A stretch of 64,000 bases of DNA, from positions 4,076,880 through 4,140,879 of the forward strand of contig NZ_JAUSQV010000001.1 in the NCBI RefSeq assembly GCF_030811475.1, written 5' to 3'. The notes beneath the pieces are model-generated. The model saw only the letters and a list, made by a program, of their open reading frames with translations. It was not told the origin of the DNA and ran no database searches. The DNA comes from Nakamurella flavida. Its GTDB lineage: Bacteria > Actinomycetota > Actinomycetes > Mycobacteriales > Nakamurellaceae. Each line of letters begins with the position of its first letter. Positions within the stretch are counted from its first letter, which is position 1. A program made the position numbers and the translations under genes. This document shows positions 30,830 to 40,787 of the stretch, piece by piece.

Positions 30830-30866
30830 GACGCCGCCCGGCCTGCCGGGCGGCGTCTCCGTTTCT
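30830..30866 (+). terminator. Terminator between the small ORF and cysG-like gene
   Basis: A perfect 12-bp stem (30830-30841 with 30846-30857) with a CCTG loop is followed by TCCGTTTCT. It implies a transcript coming from the small ORF upstream. Confidence 0.8.
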
Positions 30867-30977
30867 CGGCCGGTCGCACCCCGCCCCGTCCGCTCCTGGT
30901 CTCCGCCTCCGGTGTCCGCCCGCCCGCGGCGGCCATCGGACCCGTGAGCGCGGAGCCCGGCCCGGTGCCACCGGGTC

Positions 30978-32132
30978 GTGCGGAACACTGCCCGGGTGAG
31001 CCCATCCTCCTGGCGCGTCGATCTCCCCGTCGCCGGTCGCCCGGTCCTGGTCGCCGGGGGCGGCGGCGGCGCCCTCGGACCGGTGGCTGCCCTCCGGCAG
31101 GCCGGCGCGATCATCACCGTTCTCGCCCCGACCCCCGACGCCGCCCTGGTCGACCTCGCCGACCGGGGCCTGCTGACCCTGCACGCCCGGGCCGGGGTCG
31201 AGAAGGACGTGCGATCGGCCTGGCTCGTCGTCGCGGTCAGCGGCGACGACGGCGAGGACCACCGCATCGAGGCACTGGCCGACGTGTGCGGACGGATCTG
31301 CCTGCGCCCGGGGGGCACCGCCGGCGACCGCCCACCCTCGTCCGGGACCGACTCGGCCGAGGTCGGCTCAGCCGGTCGGCCGGCTGGAGGCCCGACCGGA
31401 CCGGGGGAGGTCGTCCTGGTCGGTGGGGGCCCCGGGGATCCGGGACTGATCACCGTGGCCGGAGCTGCCGCCGTCCGATGGGCCGACGTGGTCGTCACCG
31501 ATCGACTCGCGCCGCTCGCCCTGCTCGACGACCTGCGTCCCGGGGTGCTCGTGGTCGACGTCAGCAAGGTGCCCGGTGGCGGCCCCACCACCGGTCAGGA
31601 CGAGATCAACCGCCTGCTCGTCGACCACGCCCGGGCCGGGCGCCGGGTGGTCCGGCTCAAGGGCGGCGACCCGTTCGTCTTCGGTCGCGGCGCCGAGGAG
31701 TGGCAGGCCTGCGCCGAGCAGGGGATCGCCGTGCGGGTCATCCCCGGGGTCACGTCGGCGGTGGCCGTCCCGGCCCTGGCCGGGATCCCGGTCACCCACC
31801 GGGACGCGAACCAGGGTTTCACCGTCGTGTCCGGGCACGTCCCGCCCGGCGATCCACGGTGCCGGCTCGACTACGCCGCGCTGGCCCGGTCCGGGACGGC
31901 CCTGGTCGTGCTGATGGGCGTGGGCACCCTGGCGGCGATCGGTCGGGCCCTCGTCGATGCGGGGATGGACCCGTCGACACCCGCGGTCACCGTCGCCGAC
32001 GGCGGTCTGCCGGCCCAGCGCAGCGTGCACGGCACGGCGTCCACCATCGCCGGGCTCACCGCCGCGGCCGGGATCCGCCCGCCGGCGATCACGGTGATCG
32101 GTGCGGTCGCGGGGTTCCGGCCGACGGCCTGA
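30978..32132 (+). CDS. cysG: Uroporphyrinogen-III C-methyltransferase with short CysG N-domain
   Basis: The 384-residue protein makes precorrin-2 for siroheme by SAM-dependent methylation. The C-terminal methyltransferase domain is complete: VVLVGGGPGDPGLITV near residue 150, VVRLKGGDPFVFGRG near 225 and VIPGVTSAVAVPALAGIPVTHR near 250. The N-terminal region (about 15-110) looks like the NAD-binding part of CysG (VAGRPVLVAGGGGG), but the segment that normally follows it (helical dimerisation/ferrochelatase region) is replaced by a short Pro/Gly/Ser linker. So dehydrogenase/ferrochelatase activity is doubtful. GTG at 30978 or, less upstream, 30996 could be the start; no Shine-Dalgarno sequence separates them. 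Confidence 0.85.
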   Translation: MRNTARVSPSSWRVDLPVAGRPVLVAGGGGGALGPVAALRQAGAIITVLAPTPDAALVDLADRGLLTLHARAGVEKDVRSAWLVVAVSGDDGEDHRIEALADVCGRICLRPGGTAGDRPPSSGTDSAEVGSAGRPAGGPTGPGEVVLVGGGPGDPGLITVAGAAAVRWADVVVTDRLAPLALLDDLRPGVLVVDVSKVPGGGPTTGQDEINRLLVDHARAGRRVVRLKGGDPFVFGRGAEEWQACAEQGIAVRVIPGVTSAVAVPALAGIPVTHRDANQGFTVVSGHVPPGDPRCRLDYAALARSGTALVVLMGVGTLAAIGRALVDAGMDPSTPAVTVADGGLPAQRSVHGTASTIAGLTAAAGIRPPAITVIGAVAGFRPTA

Positions 32133-32208
32133 GCACTCCGTCGCCCCGGCGATGATCCGTCCCGCCGGTCGCGGGCCACCGGTGGATCGCGGCCGACCCC
32201 GCAGACCG

Positions 32209-32898
32209 CTAGTGGTGGATCCCCGCGACGACCACGGTGACCAGGCCCGCGAGATGGGCCAGCCGGGAGACCTCGGACGCCCGCATGGCCGGCCCTCCGG
32301 GGCGACCGACGATCACCGCGACCTCGGGGCTCCACAGCGGGGCCACCGCCATCTCGGTGCCGATGTCCTTCCAGTCCTGTGGGACCCAGCCGGCCTCGCC
32401 GTCCAGCACGGCCGGCTCGCGCACCGGGGCCCAGCCCGGGTCGACCGCCGACAGATCCGGCACGCCGCCCCCGCCGGCCAGCAGCTCGACCCGATCCCGC
32501 CCGCCCCGCGCGCCGGCATCCTCGGGTCCGACCTTGACGACGACCGCCCACCCGGCCCGCAGCACCTGGGGAAGCATCCTGGCCAACGCCTGCACCGCGT
32601 GCGACGGGTCGGCGGTGATCGCCTCGACCAGCTCCCACTCGCGGTGCCGGCCCGCGACACCCGGGTCCGGCCGGACCGACTCGACCCGGACACCCGGCAC
32701 GGTCTCGGCCGCGGTGATCAGCACGTCGGGCTGGCGTCCGCTGGGCAGTTCGACCACCAGATCGTCGACGGCGACGCCGGGGGAGCGCTCCACGATGTCC
32801 ATCGCCAGGATGTCCGCGTCCACCATGCCCAGCGCGGTGGCCACCGCCCCCAGGCTGCCCGGCCTGTCCGGCAGCAGCAGACGTAAGACGAACGACAT
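32209..32898 (-). CDS. ACT-domain protein (Rv3013-like)
   Basis: The 229-residue protein opens with an ACT fold (FVLRLLLPDRPGSLGAVATAL at residues 3-23, then ADILAMDIVERS), usually an amino-acid-sensing module, followed by a less conserved C-terminal region (about 80-229). It is the counterpart of the ACT protein encoded beside gatC and ligA in mycobacteria. No enzymatic domain is recognisable. I chose ATG at 32898 because the conserved fold begins at once; a GTG at 32910 adds four residues. It is divergent from gatC. Confidence 0.8.
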   Translation of the reverse strand: MSFVLRLLLPDRPGSLGAVATALGMVDADILAMDIVERSPGVAVDDLVVELPSGRQPDVLITAAETVPGVRVESVRPDPGVAGRHREWELVEAITADPSHAVQALARMLPQVLRAGWAVVVKVGPEDAGARGGRDRVELLAGGGGVPDLSAVDPGWAPVREPAVLDGEAGWVPQDWKDIGTEMAVAPLWSPEVAVIVGRPGGPAMRASEVSRLAHLAGLVTVVVAGIHH

Positions 32899-33096
32899 TG
32901 CGATTCCCACCCCTTCGTCGGCCGGCGGCCCACTGCATCCCGGGTCGCGCCGACACCACCCCGATGGCGGACAGTGTGGCCGAAGTGCGTTTCGGCGATG
33001 TCACCGAGGTGCGTCCGGCCGTCGCGCGGCGTGCCCGGTGAGCACGGCGACGTGCTCCACCGCGGCGACCCGGTCGGGATGCCCGGGGCCCGGAAC

Positions 33097-33102
33097 TAGG
33101 AT
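33097..33102 (+). promoter_or_regulatory. -10-like box of the gatCAB operon
   Basis: TAGGAT lies about 50 bases before the gatC start, with GGGAGGA as the Shine-Dalgarno sequence at 33146. No convincing -35 is visible. Confidence 0.35.
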
Positions 33103-33153
33103 CGGGGGGTTCCGGTGCGCCCGTCGGTGCCCGGCTCCGACCTTGGGAGGACC

Positions 33154-33480
33154 GTGTCCAGCTCCACACCCGCCCCGACCGTCCTGACGGCCGACGACGT
33201 GACCCATCTCGCCCGCCTCGCCCGGCTGGAGATCAGCGACGCCGACCGCGACCGGTACGTGGGTCAGCTGTCGGTCATCCTGGACGCGGTCGCCGTGGTC
33301 AGCGCGGTGGCCGCCGATGCGCCGGACGCCGAGCCGACCACCCACGCCGTACCCGTCACCAACGTCTACCGCGAGGACGTCGTGCGACCGGGCCTGACCC
33401 GGGAGGCCGCCCTCGCCGGCGCCCCCGAGGCGCAGGACGGCCGCTTCCGCGTGCCGCAGATCCTGGGGGAGGAGCAGTGA
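33154..33480 (+). CDS. gatC: Asp/Glu-tRNA amidotransferase subunit C
   Basis: This 108-residue subunit stabilises the GatA-GatB complex. It has the typical helical start ([18 protein letters not shown]) and the later [15 protein letters not shown] segment that threads between the other subunits. I chose GTG at 33154 because GGGAGGA precedes it; a GTG at 33115 in frame is upstream of this ribosome-binding site. Its stop overlaps gatA by four bases (GTGA). Confidence 0.94.
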   Translation: MSSSTPAPTVLTADDVTHLARLARLEISDADRDRYVGQLSVILDAVAVVSAVAADAPDAEPTTHAVPVTNVYREDVVRPGLTREAALAGAPEAQDGRFRVPQILGEEQ

Positions 33481-35021
33481 GCGCCACCGATCCGATCCGG
33501 ATGACCGCGTCCGACCTGGCCGGGGCCATCTCCTCCGGCGAGCTCAGTGCCGTCGAGGTCGCCCAGGCCCACCTGGACCGCATCGAGCAGGTCGAGCCGG
33601 CCGTGCACGCGTTCCTGCACGTCTCGAACGACTCCGCCCTCGACCAGGCCCGTGCCGTGGACGCCGCGCGCGCCGCGGGGGAGCCCGCGCGTTCGCCGCT
33701 GGCCGGCGTCCCGCTGGCCCTCAAGGACATCCTGGTGCAGGCCGGGGTGCCGGCCACCGCCGGCTCGAAGATCCTGCAGGGCTGGATCCCGCCCTACGAC
33801 GCCACGGTGACCCGCAAGCTGCTGGACGCCGGGATCGTCGTGCTGGGCAAGACCAACCTGGACGAGTTCGCCATGGGGTCGTCGACGGAGAACTCCGCCT
33901 ACGGCCCGACGCACAACCCGTGGGACCTCACCCGGATCCCCGGCGGTTCCGGTGGCGGGTCGGCCGCCGCGCTCGCCGCGTTCGAGGCGCCGCTGGCCAT
34001 CGGCACCGACACGGGTGGGTCCATCCGGCAGCCGGCTGCCGTCACCGGCACGGTCGGGGCCAAGCCCACCTACGGCGGGGTGTCCCGCTACGGCGTCATC
34101 GCACTGGCGTCCTCCCTGGACCAGGTCGGTCCCTGCGCCCGCACCGTCCTGGACACCGCGCTGCTGCACGAGGTCATCGCCGGGCACGACCCGCTCGACT
34201 CCACCTCGCTGGACGTCCCGGTGCCCTCGGTCGTGCAGGCCGTGCGCCGCGGCGTCACCGAGGGCGTGGCCGGCCTGCGCGTCGGTGTGGTCCGCGAACT
34301 CGGCGGCGAGGGCTACCAGCCGGGCGTGCTCGAGTCGTTCACCGCCGCCGTCGCAGAACTGGAGGCGGCGGGCGCCGAGGTCGTCGAGGTGTCGTGCCCG
34401 AACTTCGTGCACGCCCTCGCCGCCTACTACCTGATCCTGCCGAGCGAGTGCTCGTCCAACCTGGCCCGTTTCGACGCCATGCGGTACGGCCTGCGGATCG
34501 ACCAGGACGAGCAGGGACAGCCGCTGGTGTCCGCCGAGTCGGTCATGTCCGCCACCCGCGGGCGGGGCTTCGGCGCCGAGGTCAAGCGCCGCATCATCCT
34601 CGGCACCTACGCGTTGTCCGCCGGGTACTACGACGCCTACTACGGCTCGGCCCAGAAGGTCCGCACGCTGATCCGTGGTGATTTCGACGCAGCCTTCGAC
34701 TCCGCCCGCGGTGTCGACGTGCTGGTGTCCCCGTCCTCCCCGACCACCGCGTTCAAGCTGGGGGAGAAGGTGGACGACCCGATGGCCATGTACCTCAACG
34801 ACCTGGCCACCATCCCGGGCTCGCTCGCCGGCATCCCGGCGATGAGCGTGCCCAGCGGCATCGCGAGCGACACCGGTCTCCCCGTCGGGCTGCAGATCAT
34901 GGCCCCGGCCCTGGGCGAGGAGCGGATGTACCAGGTCGCCGCGGCGTTCGAACACGCCTACGCGCAGCAGCACGGCGGGCTCGTCCCCGACCGCGCCCCG
35001 GAGTTGGAGATCACCCGATGA
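33477..35021 (+). CDS. gatA: Asp/Glu-tRNA amidotransferase subunit A
   Basis: This 514-residue amidase-signature subunit releases ammonia from glutamine for transfer by GatB to misacylated Glu-tRNA(Gln). The catalytic Lys lies in PLALKDILV near residue 82, and the Ser-cisSer pair in [14 protein letters not shown] and [12 protein letters not shown] near 155-185. It overlaps gatC by four bases and gatB by four (ATGA), so all three subunits are translationally coupled. Length is normal for the family. Confidence 0.97.
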   Translation: MSATDPIRMTASDLAGAISSGELSAVEVAQAHLDRIEQVEPAVHAFLHVSNDSALDQARAVDAARAAGEPARSPLAGVPLALKDILVQAGVPATAGSKILQGWIPPYDATVTRKLLDAGIVVLGKTNLDEFAMGSSTENSAYGPTHNPWDLTRIPGGSGGGSAAALAAFEAPLAIGTDTGGSIRQPAAVTGTVGAKPTYGGVSRYGVIALASSLDQVGPCARTVLDTALLHEVIAGHDPLDSTSLDVPVPSVVQAVRRGVTEGVAGLRVGVVRELGGEGYQPGVLESFTAAVAELEAAGAEVVEVSCPNFVHALAAYYLILPSECSSNLARFDAMRYGLRIDQDEQGQPLVSAESVMSATRGRGFGAEVKRRIILGTYALSAGYYDAYYGSAQKVRTLIRGDFDAAFDSARGVDVLVSPSSPTTAFKLGEKVDDPMAMYLNDLATIPGSLAGIPAMSVPSGIASDTGLPVGLQIMAPALGEERMYQVAAAFEHAYAQQHGGLVPDRAPELEITR

Positions 35022-36523
35022 GCACCCCCCAGCTGATGGACTACGACGAGGCGATCCGGGCCTACGACCCGGTGCTCGGGCTCGAGGTGCACGTCGAGCT
35101 GGGCACGGCGACGAAGATGTTCTGCGCCTGCCCGACGACCTACGGCGCCGAGCCCAACACGCAGGTCTGCCCGGTCTGCCTGGCCCTGCCCGGGGCGATG
35201 CCGACGGTCAACCGGACCGCGGTGGAGTACGCCATCCGCATCGGTCTGGCCCTGAACTGCGAGATCGCGGAGTGGTGCCGGTTCGCCCGGAAGAACTACT
35301 TCTACCCGGACATGCCGAAGAACTACCAGATCTCCCAGTACGACGAGCCCATCGCCTTCGGCGGGTATCTCGACGTCGACGTGGACGGCGAGACCATCCG
35401 CATCGAGATCGAGCGCGCCCACATGGAGGAGGACACCGGCAAGTCGCTGCACGTCGGCGGGGCCACCGGACGCATCCAGGGCGCCGAGTACTCGTTGCTG
35501 GACTACAACCGGGCCGGGGTGCCGCTCGTCGAGATCGTGACCAAGCCGGTGGTCGGGACCAAGGCCTCCGCGCCGCAGGTGGCCCGCGCGTACGTGGCCA
35601 CCCTGCGGGACCTGCTCGCCTCGCTGGACGTCTCGGACGTCCGCATGGACCAGGGCTCGCTGCGCTGCGACGCGAACCTGTCGCTCACCCCGGCCGGCAA
35701 CCCGGTGTTCGGCACCCGCACCGAGACCAAGAACGTGAACTCGCTGCGCTCGGTCGAGCGGGCCGTCCGGTACGAGATCACCCGGCAGGCGGCACGTCTC
35801 GCGGCCGGTCAGCGGATCGTCCAGGAGACCCGGCACTTCGAGGAGGCCACCGGGACGACCAACGCGGGGCGCTCCAAGGAGACCGCCGAGGACTACCGCT
35901 ACTTCCCGGAGCCGGATCTGGTGCCCGTCGCCCCGTCGCGTGAGTGGGTGGAGGAGATCCGCGGCACGCTGCCCGAGCTGCCGTGGGTGCGTCGCGACCG
36001 GCTGCAGGCCGAGTGGCAGCTCACCGACCTGGAGATGCGCGACCTGGTCGCCGCCGACGCGGTCGGCCTGGTCGAGGCGACGGTGGCGGCCGGTGCGCCC
36101 GCCGCCGACGCCCGGTCCTGGTGGTCGGCCTTTCTCGGTCAGCGGGCCAAGGAGCGCGAGGTGGCCCTCACCGAGCTGCCCATCGCCCCGGCGCAGTTGG
36201 CCCGGGTCATCGCGCTGGTCGCCGCGGGCACGCTGAACGCGAAGATCGCCCGCCAGGTGATCGACGGGGTGCTGGCCGGGGAGGGCGAACCGGACGACGT
36301 CGTGGCCGCCCGCGGTCTGGCCGTGGTCTCCGACGACGGCGCGCTGCAGACCGCGATCGACGAGGCGCTGGCCGCCCAGCCGGCCGTGGCGGACAAGATC
36401 CGCTCCGGCAAGGTCCAGGCCGTCGGCGCCATCGTGGGCGCGGTCATGAAGGCCACCCGGGGGCAGGCCGACGCCGGCCGCGTCCGGGAACTGGTGCTCA
36501 AGACCCTGGGCGTGGACGGCTGA
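35018..36523 (+). CDS. gatB: Asp/Glu-tRNA amidotransferase subunit B
   Basis: This 501-residue subunit phosphorylates the glutamate on tRNA(Gln) and amidates it, and binds the tRNA. The N-terminal catalytic cradle includes [18 protein letters not shown] with zinc-site Cys residues near 25-50, [12 protein letters not shown] and the [18 protein letters not shown] motif; the C-terminal YqeY-like helical tail ([23 protein letters not shown] onward) binds tRNA. With gltX and tRNA-Gln downstream, the indirect Gln-tRNA pathway is represented in this window. A terminator follows 14 bases after the stop. Confidence 0.97.
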   Translation: MSTPQLMDYDEAIRAYDPVLGLEVHVELGTATKMFCACPTTYGAEPNTQVCPVCLALPGAMPTVNRTAVEYAIRIGLALNCEIAEWCRFARKNYFYPDMPKNYQISQYDEPIAFGGYLDVDVDGETIRIEIERAHMEEDTGKSLHVGGATGRIQGAEYSLLDYNRAGVPLVEIVTKPVVGTKASAPQVARAYVATLRDLLASLDVSDVRMDQGSLRCDANLSLTPAGNPVFGTRTETKNVNSLRSVERAVRYEITRQAARLAAGQRIVQETRHFEEATGTTNAGRSKETAEDYRYFPEPDLVPVAPSREWVEEIRGTLPELPWVRRDRLQAEWQLTDLEMRDLVAADAVGLVEATVAAGAPAADARSWWSAFLGQRAKEREVALTELPIAPAQLARVIALVAAGTLNAKIARQVIDGVLAGEGEPDDVVAARGLAVVSDDGALQTAIDEALAAQPAVADKIRSGKVQAVGAIVGAVMKATRGQADAGRVRELVLKTLGVDG

Positions 36524-36536
36524 CCGACGCGGTCCG

Positions 36537-36574
36537 GGCCGACCCGGTGCGGATGGCACCGCATCGGGTCGGCC
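36537..36574 (+). terminator. gatCAB terminator abutting the next promoter
   Basis: A 16-bp stem with one G-T pair (36537-36552 with 36559-36574) and an ATGGCA loop ends the gat operon. The next base begins TACCGT (36575-36580), the -10-like box of the following small gene, so terminator and promoter touch. Confidence 0.75.
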
Positions 36575-36585
36575 TACCGTGAGTG

Positions 36586-36810
36586 ATGCGCACTCTCGCG
36601 ATCGTCCTGGTCTACTCCTCGATCGCCTTCGTGCTGGTGCTCATCGCGATCATGCTCGTGCACTGGCGTCGGTTCGCCGGCGAGACCGACCGCTACCGCG
36701 CGTGGCAGTCGGTGTTCGGGCGCGCGGCCAAGGGCGTGCTCATCGCCGCCGGGGTGGCGGTGGCCGTGCTGACCGGCGCGTTGGGGGCCCTGTCCTCGAT
36801 GCCGGGCTGA
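36586..36810 (+). CDS. Small two-helix membrane protein
   Basis: This 74-residue protein has two hydrophobic helices (about residues 3-25 and 49-70) separated by a basic, Arg-rich loop (HWRRFAGETDRYRAWQ). I do not recognise a family. The ATG at 36586 is five bases after a TACCGT box, consistent with a leaderless mRNA; a GTG at 36583 is the alternative. Orientation suggests an inside loop. Its function is unknown. Confidence 0.65.
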   Translation: MRTLAIVLVYSSIAFVLVLIAIMLVHWRRFAGETDRYRAWQSVFGRAAKGVLIAAGVAVAVLTGALGALSSMPG

Positions 36811-37014
36811 CCGCCCGCCCGGCCCGTCCCCGTCCGCTACCCCGGAGGTCGGGTCGGTGGCCGTCAGGATTCCGCGAACGGCCGTCCGGATGCGACAGTG
36901 ATCCCGCTGCGACGACGCAGGTGACACCCGGCCGACCACGCTCCGGTGCCCGTAACGGGCGCTTCGGGCCGCGTCGACCCGGCCCCTGACCTTCCGACAG
37001 CAGGAGTGTGCACG

Positions 37015-37827
37015 GTGCGGATCGCCCTGGCCCAGATCACCAGTACGGACGACGTCGACCACAACGCGGCCCTCGTCGCGGACCACACCGCCCGCGCCGC
37101 GGACGCCGGTGCCCGGTTGGTGGTCTTCCCCGAGGCGACCATGTGCGCCTTCGGGGTACCACTCGGCCCGGTCGCCCAGCGGCTCGACGGTCGGTGGGCC
37201 GACGGGGTGCGTGCGGCCGCGCAGCGACACGGCCTCACGGTGGTCGCCGGCATGTTCACCCCGGCGCAGGACGGCCGGGTGCACAACACCCTGCTGGCCA
37301 CCGGGGCCGGCGTCGAGGCCGCCTACCGCAAGATCCATCTGTTCGACGCCTACGGGTTCGCCGAGTCCCGGACGGTCGCCCCGGGCACCGACCCGGTGAC
37401 GGTGGACGTCCCCCAGGACGGTCCGGGGTCGGCCTCGATCGGGGTGGGCCTGACCACCTGCTACGACGTCCGCTTCCCCGGGCTCTACCAGGTGCTGGCC
37501 GACCGGGGCGCGCGGATCGTCGTGGTCGCCGCGTCGTGGGGAGCCGGGCCGGGCAAGCGCGAGCAGTGGGAGCTGCTGACGCGGGCCCGGGCGGTGGACA
37601 GCACCTGTGTGATCGCCGCCTGCGGACAGGCCGACCCCGCCGAGTCCGGGCGACGGACCCACCCGGAGGCGCCCACCGGGATCGGCCACAGTGCGGTGGT
37701 CGGGCCGACCGGCGAGGTGCTGGACTCCCTCGGGGCGGCCCCGGGCCTGCTGGTCGTGGACGTCGACCCCACCGAGGTGGAGCGGGCCCGAGAGGTCAAC
37801 CCGGTGCTGGTCAACCGCCGCTTCTGA
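37015..37827 (+). CDS. Carbon-nitrogen hydrolase (nitrilase superfamily)
   Basis: The 270-residue amidase has the complete Glu-Lys-Cys triad: VFPEATMCAFG near residue 40, YRKIHLFDAYGFAES near 105 and TTCYDVRFPGLYQ near 150. The set of motifs resembles the Nit/deaminated-glutathione amidase branch, which repairs faulty metabolites, but the substrate is not certain. GTG at 37015 follows CAGGAG. An earlier in-frame start would add unconserved residues. It converges on the lipoprotein gene at 37856. Confidence 0.9.
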   Translation: MRIALAQITSTDDVDHNAALVADHTARAADAGARLVVFPEATMCAFGVPLGPVAQRLDGRWADGVRAAAQRHGLTVVAGMFTPAQDGRVHNTLLATGAGVEAAYRKIHLFDAYGFAESRTVAPGTDPVTVDVPQDGPGSASIGVGLTTCYDVRFPGLYQVLADRGARIVVVAASWGAGPGKREQWELLTRARAVDSTCVIAACGQADPAESGRRTHPEAPTGIGHSAVVGPTGEVLDSLGAAPGLLVVDVDPTEVERAREVNPVLVNRRF

Positions 37828-37858
37828 GCTCCGCGCGGGCGTGCACCGCCGCGGCTCA
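37825..37858. terminator. Imperfect convergent hairpin spanning both stop codons
   Basis: TGAGC (37825-37829) and GCTCA (37854-37858) pair, followed inward by CGCG/CGCG after a two-base bulge. The arms again contain both stop codons of the convergent pair. It is weaker than the one at 11715. Confidence 0.35.
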
Positions 37859-39118
37859 GTCCGGGCCGCCGCCCCCGCCGTCGGGTGAGGACGGCAGCAC
37901 GACCACCCGGTCGTCGCTGGGTACGGGTGTGCCGGCGCCGTCCCTGTTCGAGGTGGTCATCCAGAGCAGACCGGTGCCATCGGGGACGACGGTGAGCAGG
38001 CGTCCGTACCGGTTGTCGAGCAGCTGGGTGGGGGTCCCGGAGAATCCGTTGGACGCGGAGATCGCCAGCCCGGTCAGCTTCTGCCCGTCGCGCGAGGTGG
38101 TGGCCAGGGTGCCGGCGTCCACCGCGCAGTCGTCGGCCCCACCGTCGGCCCGGGCGAACGTCCACAGCGCGTCCCCGGACGCCAGGGTCGAGTAGTCGCG
38201 GTCGGCCGCGGGCACGACCAGCACGTCGGCGTCGGTGCGCCGGTCCAGGACGGCCACGGTGCGGTCGGCGAGCACGCACGCGCCGATCACGTCGGTGAAC
38301 CCCCGGGCCAGGATCGGGGACCCGGGCGTGGGGTTGTCCGCCGCCGGCTTGCCGAACTCGTCCAGTCGCAGCACCTTCCCGGCCAGCGACGCCGGGTCCG
38401 CGGCCAGGGCGGCATCACCGGTGTCCCCGGTGCCGACCAGCAGGGTGCCGTCACCACCGAAGGCGAGGCGGCCGCCGTTGTGCGTCGCCCCCTTCGGGAT
38501 GCCGGTGAAGACGGCGCGTGGTTCCTCGCCGGCGGCGATGCGCAGGACGCGGTTGTCCGTCGCGGTGGTCACGTAGGCGTAGATCAGGTGGTCCTCGCCG
38601 AAGGCGGGGGACAGGGTCAGACCGAGCAGCCCGCCCGTGCCGGAGGCGTCGACGTCGGCGACGGTCGCGTACTCGACGGGTTCGGTGTCCCGGGCGATCT
38701 GCAGGATCCGCCCGGTGGTCCGTTCGCCGACCAGGGCCGAGCCGTCCGGCAGCGGCGCCAGCCCCCATGGCGCGGACAGGCAGGTCGCGATGACGGCCTC
38801 GTCGGTGGGGGCGCACGGGTCGGTCGGCGGCTCGGGGGTCTGCCCGCTGCTCGACGGCGCGCTCGACGACCCGGGGCTGCTCGAGGGCGACGGCGAGGGG
38901 TCGGGGACCGGCGGGGTGGCGGTGGCCGGATCCTGCGGGGCCGGGGCGATCGGGCTCAGCGACGGCTGCACGGTGAACGCCGCCGGCGGTGCGGAGAAGT
39001 CCCCGCACCCGGCGAGGACCAGGGCCAGCAGGACCGCGGGCAGGACGCGGCGGGACCGGCGGGAGGCCCGGGTCCGGACGGCCCGGGGACCGGGGAAGCT
39101 GACCGACACCTCAGCCAC
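37856..39118 (-). CDS. PQQ-dependent sugar-dehydrogenase-like lipoprotein (LppZ-like)
   Basis: The 420-residue protein has a basic Arg-rich start, a hydrophobic stretch and lipobox LVLAGC (Cys near residue 38), so it is a secreted, lipid-anchored protein. After a Pro/Ser-rich linker (about 45-100) comes a beta-propeller resembling soluble aldose dehydrogenases (SAPWGLAPLPDGSALVGERTTGRI, GGLLGLTLSPAFGEDHLIYAYVT, KGATHNGGRLAFGGDGTLLVGTGD). The His in THNGGRLAFG is the catalytic base position. Mycobacterial LppZ lies at the same locus. The GTG start overlaps the upstream PH-domain gene by eight bases. Confidence 0.87.
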   Translation of the reverse strand: MAEVSVSFPGPRAVRTRASRRSRRVLPAVLLALVLAGCGDFSAPPAAFTVQPSLSPIAPAPQDPATATPPVPDPSPSPSSSPGSSSAPSSSGQTPEPPTDPCAPTDEAVIATCLSAPWGLAPLPDGSALVGERTTGRILQIARDTEPVEYATVADVDASGTGGLLGLTLSPAFGEDHLIYAYVTTATDNRVLRIAAGEEPRAVFTGIPKGATHNGGRLAFGGDGTLLVGTGDTGDAALAADPASLAGKVLRLDEFGKPAADNPTPGSPILARGFTDVIGACVLADRTVAVLDRRTDADVLVVPAADRDYSTLASGDALWTFARADGGADDCAVDAGTLATTSRDGQKLTGLAISASNGFSGTPTQLLDNRYGRLLTVVPDGTGLLWMTTSNRDGAGTPVPSDDRVVVLPSSPDGGGGGPD

Positions 39119-40778
39119 GGTACGGACCGGACCCGGCGGCGTTGCTCGGCCGCCGCCGTCCCACCCGGTGCAGCAGCAGGTCGGCGTCGGCCCGGTCGAG
39201 GTGCCGCGCGGAGATGCGTCGTCTCGAGGACAGCGTCAGGTGCACGCTGGCCAGCGCCGCCCGCCGCTGGAACACCGTGCTGCTGACCCGGGTGAGCTGC
39301 ACCCGACCCACCCGCGCGACGGTGGTCGACCGGGAGATCAGTGCGTGGCTCCGCAGGGTCACGGTGTCACCGTCCAGCCGCCAGCCGGCGACCCGACCCT
39401 GCACGGTCCCCACCGCGACCGCCACCGGCAACGGAACCACCGCGAGGCCGGCCCACCAGCCCGGCAGCAGCAGTGCCGCCGCGGTCAGCACGGCGCCGAC
39501 GACGACCGGCGCCGTGAGGTAGCGCCGGCGCGAGCGGCCGGGGACCGGGGTGAGCGGCCCGGGACGCCACCGCAGCTCGGGCAGCGCGGTCTGCACGAGG
39601 GCCTCCGCCCGCTCCAGCCGGACCAGCGGGAACAGCGTGCGGTCCTGGGCGTCGTTGCGTCCGTGCCCGGCCACCTCGACCTCCAGGGCGCAGTACCCCA
39701 GGGCCCGCCGGAGCACCCCCTGCACGATGCGCACGGCCTGCACCCGGTCGAGGACCACCGTGTCGACCCGTTGCGAGATCAGTCCCCGCGAGGTGCGCAG
39801 CCGGTCGCCGTCGCGGACGAGGGTGAACCGGGCCATCCGCTGGGCGGTCAGCAGGGAGCCGATCACCACGGCGAGGACGGCCAGTCCGACCAGGACCAGG
39901 ACCGTGGCGCTGCCCCCGCCCAGGACCCGCCGCTCCCAGTCCCGGAACGTGTCCCGGGGTACCAGTTCGCGGAACCGCCCGTACGCGGCGGCCCCACCGG
40001 CGAAGATCAGCGGCGCGGACACCCCGGTGAGCGTGGCGACCACGAGTTCCCGGCGTCCGAGGACGGCCACCACCTCGCCGGACGGCGCCACCGGCGGGGC
40101 CGCAGCGTCGCCGGCCGGGGCAGCCGGGGGTGAGGCGTCGGCCGCCGGGTGAGGCGTGCCGCGGGGCGGCGTCGGACCGGGCGACGGGGAGCCGGACGGC
40201 GTCAGGGCCGCGCGGAGTTCGGCCAGCCGGGGGGCGGACAGGCAGGCCAGCTCCATCGCCGGGTGCTCGGACGCGCTGGGGGTGACCACCCGCAGTGCCC
40301 AGACCCGCAGGACCCGCTGGACGAGGCCCTGCCGCGCGTCCAGGGAGGTGATCCGGCTGGCCGGGATGGTGTGCTCGGACCGCCGCAGGATGCCGGACCG
40401 GACGGTCAGCACGCCGTGGGTGACGGAGTACCGGCGTGAGGCCCAGGCGCTGACGGCGTACGCGGCGACGATCACACCGCACACGGCGAAGGTCCATCCG
40501 GGCAGCCGCCAGACACCGACGGCGACCAGCGGGATCAGCCCCCGGGCCATCCGGCCGCCGCTGATCAGCAGATAGGCCGGGTGCAGCCGGCGTTCGGCGA
40601 TCACGGGTCCGGCGGTGTCGGCCGCCGGCCCGGCGGCCTCCACGGTGGTCGCCGCGGCCGGGTCCGCCGGACGCTTCCGCAGGGCGGTCGGGTCGGTCGC
40701 CGGGGATCCGGTCGGATCGGTCACCGGGGGCTCGGTGGTCCGCACCCGGTCGGGGACGGGCGTCAGGTCGGGGGTCAT
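39111..40778 (-). CDS. PH-domain (bPH2/YdbT-like) membrane protein
   Basis: The 555-residue protein contains several hydrophobic helix pairs (about residues 70-105, 245-320, 425-460) and bPH2-type segments, such as RRYSVTHGVLTVRSGILRRSEHTIPASRITSLD, DGDRLRTSRGLISQRVDTVVLDRVQAVRI and a third near the C-terminus. This triple arrangement is the YdbT type, often encoded next to YdbS. Gly/Pro/Ala-rich linkers separate the parts. Its function is unknown; a role in envelope homeostasis is suspected. It follows the gene ending at 40788 by nine bases. Confidence 0.82.
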   Translation of the reverse strand: MTPDLTPVPDRVRTTEPPVTDPTGSPATDPTALRKRPADPAAATTVEAAGPAADTAGPVIAERRLHPAYLLISGGRMARGLIPLVAVGVWRLPGWTFAVCGVIVAAYAVSAWASRRYSVTHGVLTVRSGILRRSEHTIPASRITSLDARQGLVQRVLRVWALRVVTPSASEHPAMELACLSAPRLAELRAALTPSGSPSPGPTPPRGTPHPAADASPPAAPAGDAAAPPVAPSGEVVAVLGRRELVVATLTGVSAPLIFAGGAAAYGRFRELVPRDTFRDWERRVLGGGSATVLVLVGLAVLAVVIGSLLTAQRMARFTLVRDGDRLRTSRGLISQRVDTVVLDRVQAVRIVQGVLRRALGYCALEVEVAGHGRNDAQDRTLFPLVRLERAEALVQTALPELRWRPGPLTPVPGRSRRRYLTAPVVVGAVLTAAALLLPGWWAGLAVVPLPVAVAVGTVQGRVAGWRLDGDTVTLRSHALISRSTTVARVGRVQLTRVSSTVFQRRAALASVHLTLSSRRRISARHLDRADADLLLHRVGRRRPSNAAGSGPYRG

Positions 40779-40787
40779 CGCGCGGGG

